From an uncultured Verrucomicrobiota bacterium (lineage in GTDB: Bacteria > Verrucomicrobiota > Kiritimatiellia > RFP12 > UBA3636): DNA of 7,486 nucleotides. Shown here in pieces: positions 4,962-7,486 of the stretch. Both the position numbers and the translations under genes were made by a program. Under the pieces are notes generated by a model. It was given only the letters and a program-made list of their open reading frames with translations. It did no database searches and was not told the DNA's origin. The stretch is from NCBI GenBank assembly GCA_946612175.1, contig CAMOEO010000145.1, positions 1 to 7,486 of the forward strand, given 5' to 3'. Position 1 is the stretch's first letter; every line of letters starts with the position of its first letter.

Positions 4962-6755
4962 CTAGCCGCGGCGGGAGACGGTGGCGCGGTGGAAGAGGAC
5001 CGCCGCGCCGGCGGGGTTCCAGCGGGCGAGGGCGTCGCGCCAGGCGCCGGGGACGGCGGACTCGTCGAGGTGGCGCGGGAGGGAGCGCCCGCCGGCGTCG
5101 AGGACGCGGAGCGGCGACGTGCGCTCGACGGGCTCGTACTCCTTCCACTCGACCGGAACGTCGTGCAGGAAGCCGTCGCCGCCGCGGACGGAGACGTAGT
5201 CGGTCCGGGGCTCCTCGCGGAAGCCGTGCGCCGTGATCTCGACGACCTGCTCGCCGCCCCCCTGGTGGCGCAGCGAGGCCTTGAGCAGGGAGCGCGTGGC
5301 GCAGTCGGGGTGGCGGAAGGCCTCCTCGCCGTGATAGTTGGCGATGGCCTCGTGCTCCGGGGCGGAAGGGGCGCGGTCGGAGGCCTTGCGGTGGATCTCC
5401 TCGTGCGTCCGCGTCTGCTGGTAGAGCGGGATGCAGAGCAGCGGCGCGAGCGAGAAGTAGAGGTGCCGGAACCATTCGTTGCAGAACGTGTTGAAGACGC
5501 GCCGCGACTCCGCCAGCTCGAAGGAGCGGAACCGCTCGGGGCGCGTGTCGAGGTCCGCCTCGCGCAGGTGCGCGGGGTCGATGCGGTTGAGGCGGCGGTC
5601 CTTGCGGAACGCGAAGTCGTCGCCCCAGCCGAGCTCGCGGTCGCGGAGCAGGCGCACGGTCTGCTCCTGCGCCAGCGGGGTGTAGAGGAGGCGGAACTGG
5701 ACGGGATGGTCGCGGTCGACGGCGTGGAAGAGCGCCTCGAACTCGCGGTTGGCCATCAGCGTGAAGGGGTGCGCGGGGTCGAGTTTGCGTGCGCGCTTCT
5801 CGAGGCGCGCCACCTCCGACTCCACGGCGCGGCGCAGCGAGCGCGAGTCCTCGCGGCCGGAGAGCGGCGACGGGAGGCGGGAGAAGCGGAGGTCCGGGGC
5901 GGCGGGGTTTCCGAAGAGCAGGAAGCGCTCGTTCTCGAAGACCGGGAACGGCCGGTCGATCGAGGCGTGCAGCGTCTCGGACTTCGAAACGGAGCGCAGC
6001 TTTCCGTCGGAGCCGCGCTCCATCTCGGTCCAGGAGATGCGGAGCGACCCGTGGTAGGTCTTCGTCGTCCAGCGTTGCGCGAGCGTGTCCGCCAGGACGA
6101 ACGGGCTCCCGGAGATCTCGCCGCTGGCGGTGCCGAGGACGGAGCGGTCGCCGAGCAGCTCGTCGTCGAGCCCGAACGTCTCGCGCAGGTCGCGCAGGCG
6201 CCCGGCCGTGAAGAAGGGGTCGAACTCGATGCGGGGAAGGGTCTTGTGCGCGAGCTCCGCGGGGAGCCCCCAGTCGAAGAGGCGGTTGAGCGGCGCCATC
6301 TGCGCCCAGGCCTTCTCCTTCGCGGCGGCGAGGCCCTGGGCGAGCGCCGCGACGGACTCCCGGAGCGCGCGGACGGCAGGGACGAGCACCTTGCCGTGGA
6401 GGCCGAAGAGGGCGGCCGCCGCGAGGCCGCAGCCGACCATCGCCCAGGCGCGGGGGGCGTCCGGCGCCGCCCCGTCGCGGAAGCAGAGCGCCGCGAGCGC
6501 GGCGAGCGCGAGGGCCGCGAGGATCGCGAGCGCCAGCACGAGGTTGCGCAGGAGGGTGCGCGAGGAGAGGCGGGATTTTTCGCGCGCGAGGCTCCGCTCG
6601 AGCGTGCAGACGTCCGCGACGAGGCGGCGGTTCTCCCCCTCGTCGACGCCGGACTCCGCCACGAGCGCCTCGAAGCGCTCCGCGACGTTCTTCCGGTGTG
6701 CGTCGCGCAGTTCGCGCCGCCACAGGTCCAAAGGCTCGTAGACGTCCTCCACCAT
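4962..6755 (-). CDS. Uncharacterised two-helix membrane protein (597 aa)
   Basis: I cannot assign a function. The N-terminal 65 residues are charged and helical (WRRELRDAHRKNVAERFEAL, then ERSLAREKSRL). Two membrane helices follow at about 68-92 (LLRNLVLALAILAALALAAL) and 103-120. A helix at 122-150 precedes a large soluble region of roughly 450 residues, with segments such as THEEIHR (450-456), YHGEEAFRHPD (474-484) and GGDGFLHDVPVEWKEYEPV (525-543), and one more hydrophobic stretch at about 430-446. A short loop between the helices suggests that both ends lie in the cytoplasm. The C-terminal part reminds me of large hypothetical membrane proteins found in Mollicutes and other gut bacteria; that is a memory-based impression. 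ATG at 6755 is chosen from the promoter 7 nt upstream; the frame stays open far upstream only because of base composition. Confidence 0.85.
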   Translation of the reverse strand: MVEDVYEPLDLWRRELRDAHRKNVAERFEALVAESGVDEGENRRLVADVCTLERSLAREKSRLSSRTLLRNLVLALAILAALALAALAALCFRDGAAPDAPRAWAMVGCGLAAAALFGLHGKVLVPAVRALRESVAALAQGLAAAKEKAWAQMAPLNRLFDWGLPAELAHKTLPRIEFDPFFTAGRLRDLRETFGLDDELLGDRSVLGTASGEISGSPFVLADTLAQRWTTKTYHGSLRISWTEMERGSDGKLRSVSKSETLHASIDRPFPVFENERFLLFGNPAAPDLRFSRLPSPLSGREDSRSLRRAVESEVARLEKRARKLDPAHPFTLMANREFEALFHAVDRDHPVQFRLLYTPLAQEQTVRLLRDRELGWGDDFAFRKDRRLNRIDPAHLREADLDTRPERFRSFELAESRRVFNTFCNEWFRHLYFSLAPLLCIPLYQQTRTHEEIHRKASDRAPSAPEHEAIANYHGEEAFRHPDCATRSLLKASLRHQGGGEQVVEITAHGFREEPRTDYVSVRGGDGFLHDVPVEWKEYEPVERTSPLRVLDAGGRSLPRHLDESAVPGAWRDALARWNPAGAAVLFHRATVSRRG

Positions 6756-6762
6756 GCCCCCC

Positions 6763-6791
6763 AGTCTACCACACCCCGCCCCGCGCCGCAA
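6763..6791 (-). promoter_or_regulatory. Promoter of the 597-aa membrane protein gene, predicted leaderless
   Basis: On the minus strand TTGCGG (6786-6791), a 17-bp spacer and TAGACT (6763-6768) precede the ATG at 6755 by 7 nt (GGGGGGC). The bases before the -10 box are TGG, a TGN extension. The G-run could weakly mimic a ribosome site but lies directly at the predicted transcript start. Confidence 0.7.
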
Positions 6792-6796
6792 CGCGG

Positions 6797-7486
6797 TCAC
6801 GCCCTTGTTCGGGCGTCGAGGCGGCGGCGTGGGCCGCGATGCCGGCGGACGAGTCCGAGCCGTCGGTGCAGTTCGTCGTCGAGCGCGCGAAGCGTCGGGC
6901 GGGGCAGGGCGGCGAGAAGTGCCGCGGCCTCCCGCCGAGGCTTCGCGAGCGCGGCCCGGCGGGAACGGGCGGGAGCGGGGCGACCCGGCGCGCGGATCGC
7001 GAGCAGTTCCTCCGCCGTGCCGGGCTCGTCGAGCCCGCACGCGAGGCGGAAGCGCTCCGCGAGGCGCTTGTACGCCATCAGCGCCTTGTAGTGCGGCAGG
7101 AGTTCGGGCGCGTTCTCCGCGAGCCAGCCGCGGATGCCGGGCGCGCGCCCGACGATGGTGCCGTCGGCGTCGCGCTGGTACGAGGCGTCGACCGCGGGCT
7201 CGAGGTCGGCCACGAGCGAGCCGAGCAGGATGCGCTCGGAGAGCGAGTCGCGGGAGCGCTCCCATGCGGCGAGGAGCGCTTCGGGCAAGGGCGGCGGGAA
7301 TACGGAGATCGCGCGCCGACGCCGTAGCGCACGGCGGCGGCGCGCGTCCGTGGCGAGGGCGCGCCCCCCGACCGCGGGCTTCGGCGCGGGAGAGCAGATG
7401 GCCGAGGCCGAGCCCGAGTCCGGAGATCGCAAGAAGGCCGAGCGTGACGGGCCAGCAGAGGACGGCGACTTCGAGGAGCCCGATTG
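6797..7486 (-). pseudogene. Membrane protein gene, 5' end outside window, with an apparent frameshift
   Basis: Two frames must be joined to make one sensible protein. From the window edge to about 7370 one frame reads a membrane helix (IGLLEVAVLCWPVTLGLLA then ISGLGLGLGHLLSRAEARG). From about 7364 down to the TGA at 6797-6799 a different frame reads ISVFPPPLPEALLAAWERSR, DSLSERILLGSLVADLEPAV, HYKALMAYKRLAERFRLACG and ends LDARTRA. Removing one G from the run of six on this strand (7364-7369) fuses them. The downstream frame has no ATG before the internal MAYKRL, so an independent start there would need TTG. It may be a sequencing or assembly indel, a true mutation or, less likely, a programmed event. 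No family is recognised. The gene lies 41 nt upstream of the 597-residue membrane protein and shares its layout of a membrane helix before a soluble part. Confidence 0.6.
7364..7369 (-). other. Homopolymer G6 (minus strand) at the inferred frameshift
   Basis: This run of six C on the plus strand lies exactly where coding signal moves from one minus-strand frame to another. A five-base run would restore a single reading frame across the membrane helix and soluble region. Confidence 0.5.

Noticed and set aside
4045..6723. A single 892-codon frame joining the AsmA-like gene with sequence upstream
   Set aside because: Upstream of 4905 it is Arg/Pro-rich out-of-frame translation of the 597-residue protein; the AsmA-like gene has its own promoter and start.
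6766..6890. A third minus-strand frame as the true C-terminus of the window-end gene (contains TDGSDSSAGIAAHAAASTPE and ends in a TAG at 6766)
   Set aside because: It looks moderately natural, but the main frame is also plausible to its own stop at 6797. A second frameshift cannot be supported without homologues.
4989..7091. A 700-codon plus-strand open frame
   Set aside because: It is antisense to the 597-residue protein, with Glu/Gly/Arg/Val low complexity typical of a shadow frame.

Overview
The window is very GC-rich bacterial chromosomal DNA with strong G/C bias at third codon positions, so long open frames also occur by chance on the wrong strand. The organism cannot be named from the sequence. 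A short zinc-binding type of ribosomal protein L28, a CxxC zinc-ribbon/coiled-coil protein, a YdjY-like lipoprotein and a small AsmA-like protein together suggest the PVC group, perhaps Kiritimatiellota. That assignment is an impression, not a search result.

Layout. Positions 1-40 (minus) are the first 13 codons of a gene that reads like NADP isocitrate dehydrogenase. Its upstream DNA (43-132) is a ten-unit TTGAAAGG(G) tandem array. Next is a large lipoprotein gene (155-1891, minus). It is divergent from a plus-strand cluster: rpmB (2081-2341), a zinc-ribbon/coiled-coil protein (2456-2983), a 42-residue membrane peptide (2999-3127), a NUDIX hydrolase (3124-3630) and a prepilin-like protein (3633-4034). 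The last three are tightly spaced or overlapping and look translationally coupled. Converging on them from the minus strand are an AsmA-like membrane protein (4045-4905), an uncharacterised 597-residue membrane protein (4962-6755), and a membrane protein gene that runs off the window end and appears frameshifted (6797-7486).

Regulation. The clearest non-coding signal is promoter architecture. The three complete minus-strand genes each have a TTGCGR box, exactly 17 bp, a TANNNT box, and then only 7-8 nt before the ATG, with no usable Shine-Dalgarno. This predicts leaderless mRNAs. In contrast rpmB has its -10 box 25 nt before the ATG plus an AAGGAG ribosome site, and the zinc-ribbon gene also has AAGGAG. 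Two translation-initiation modes therefore seem to sit side by side.

The genes do not form an obvious single pathway. They combine housekeeping functions (L28, probable isocitrate dehydrogenase, nucleotide-pool sanitising) with several envelope proteins of unknown role. I see no CRISPR, tRNA, rRNA, insertion sequence, phage or defence module, and no stretch over 300 bases without a gene.
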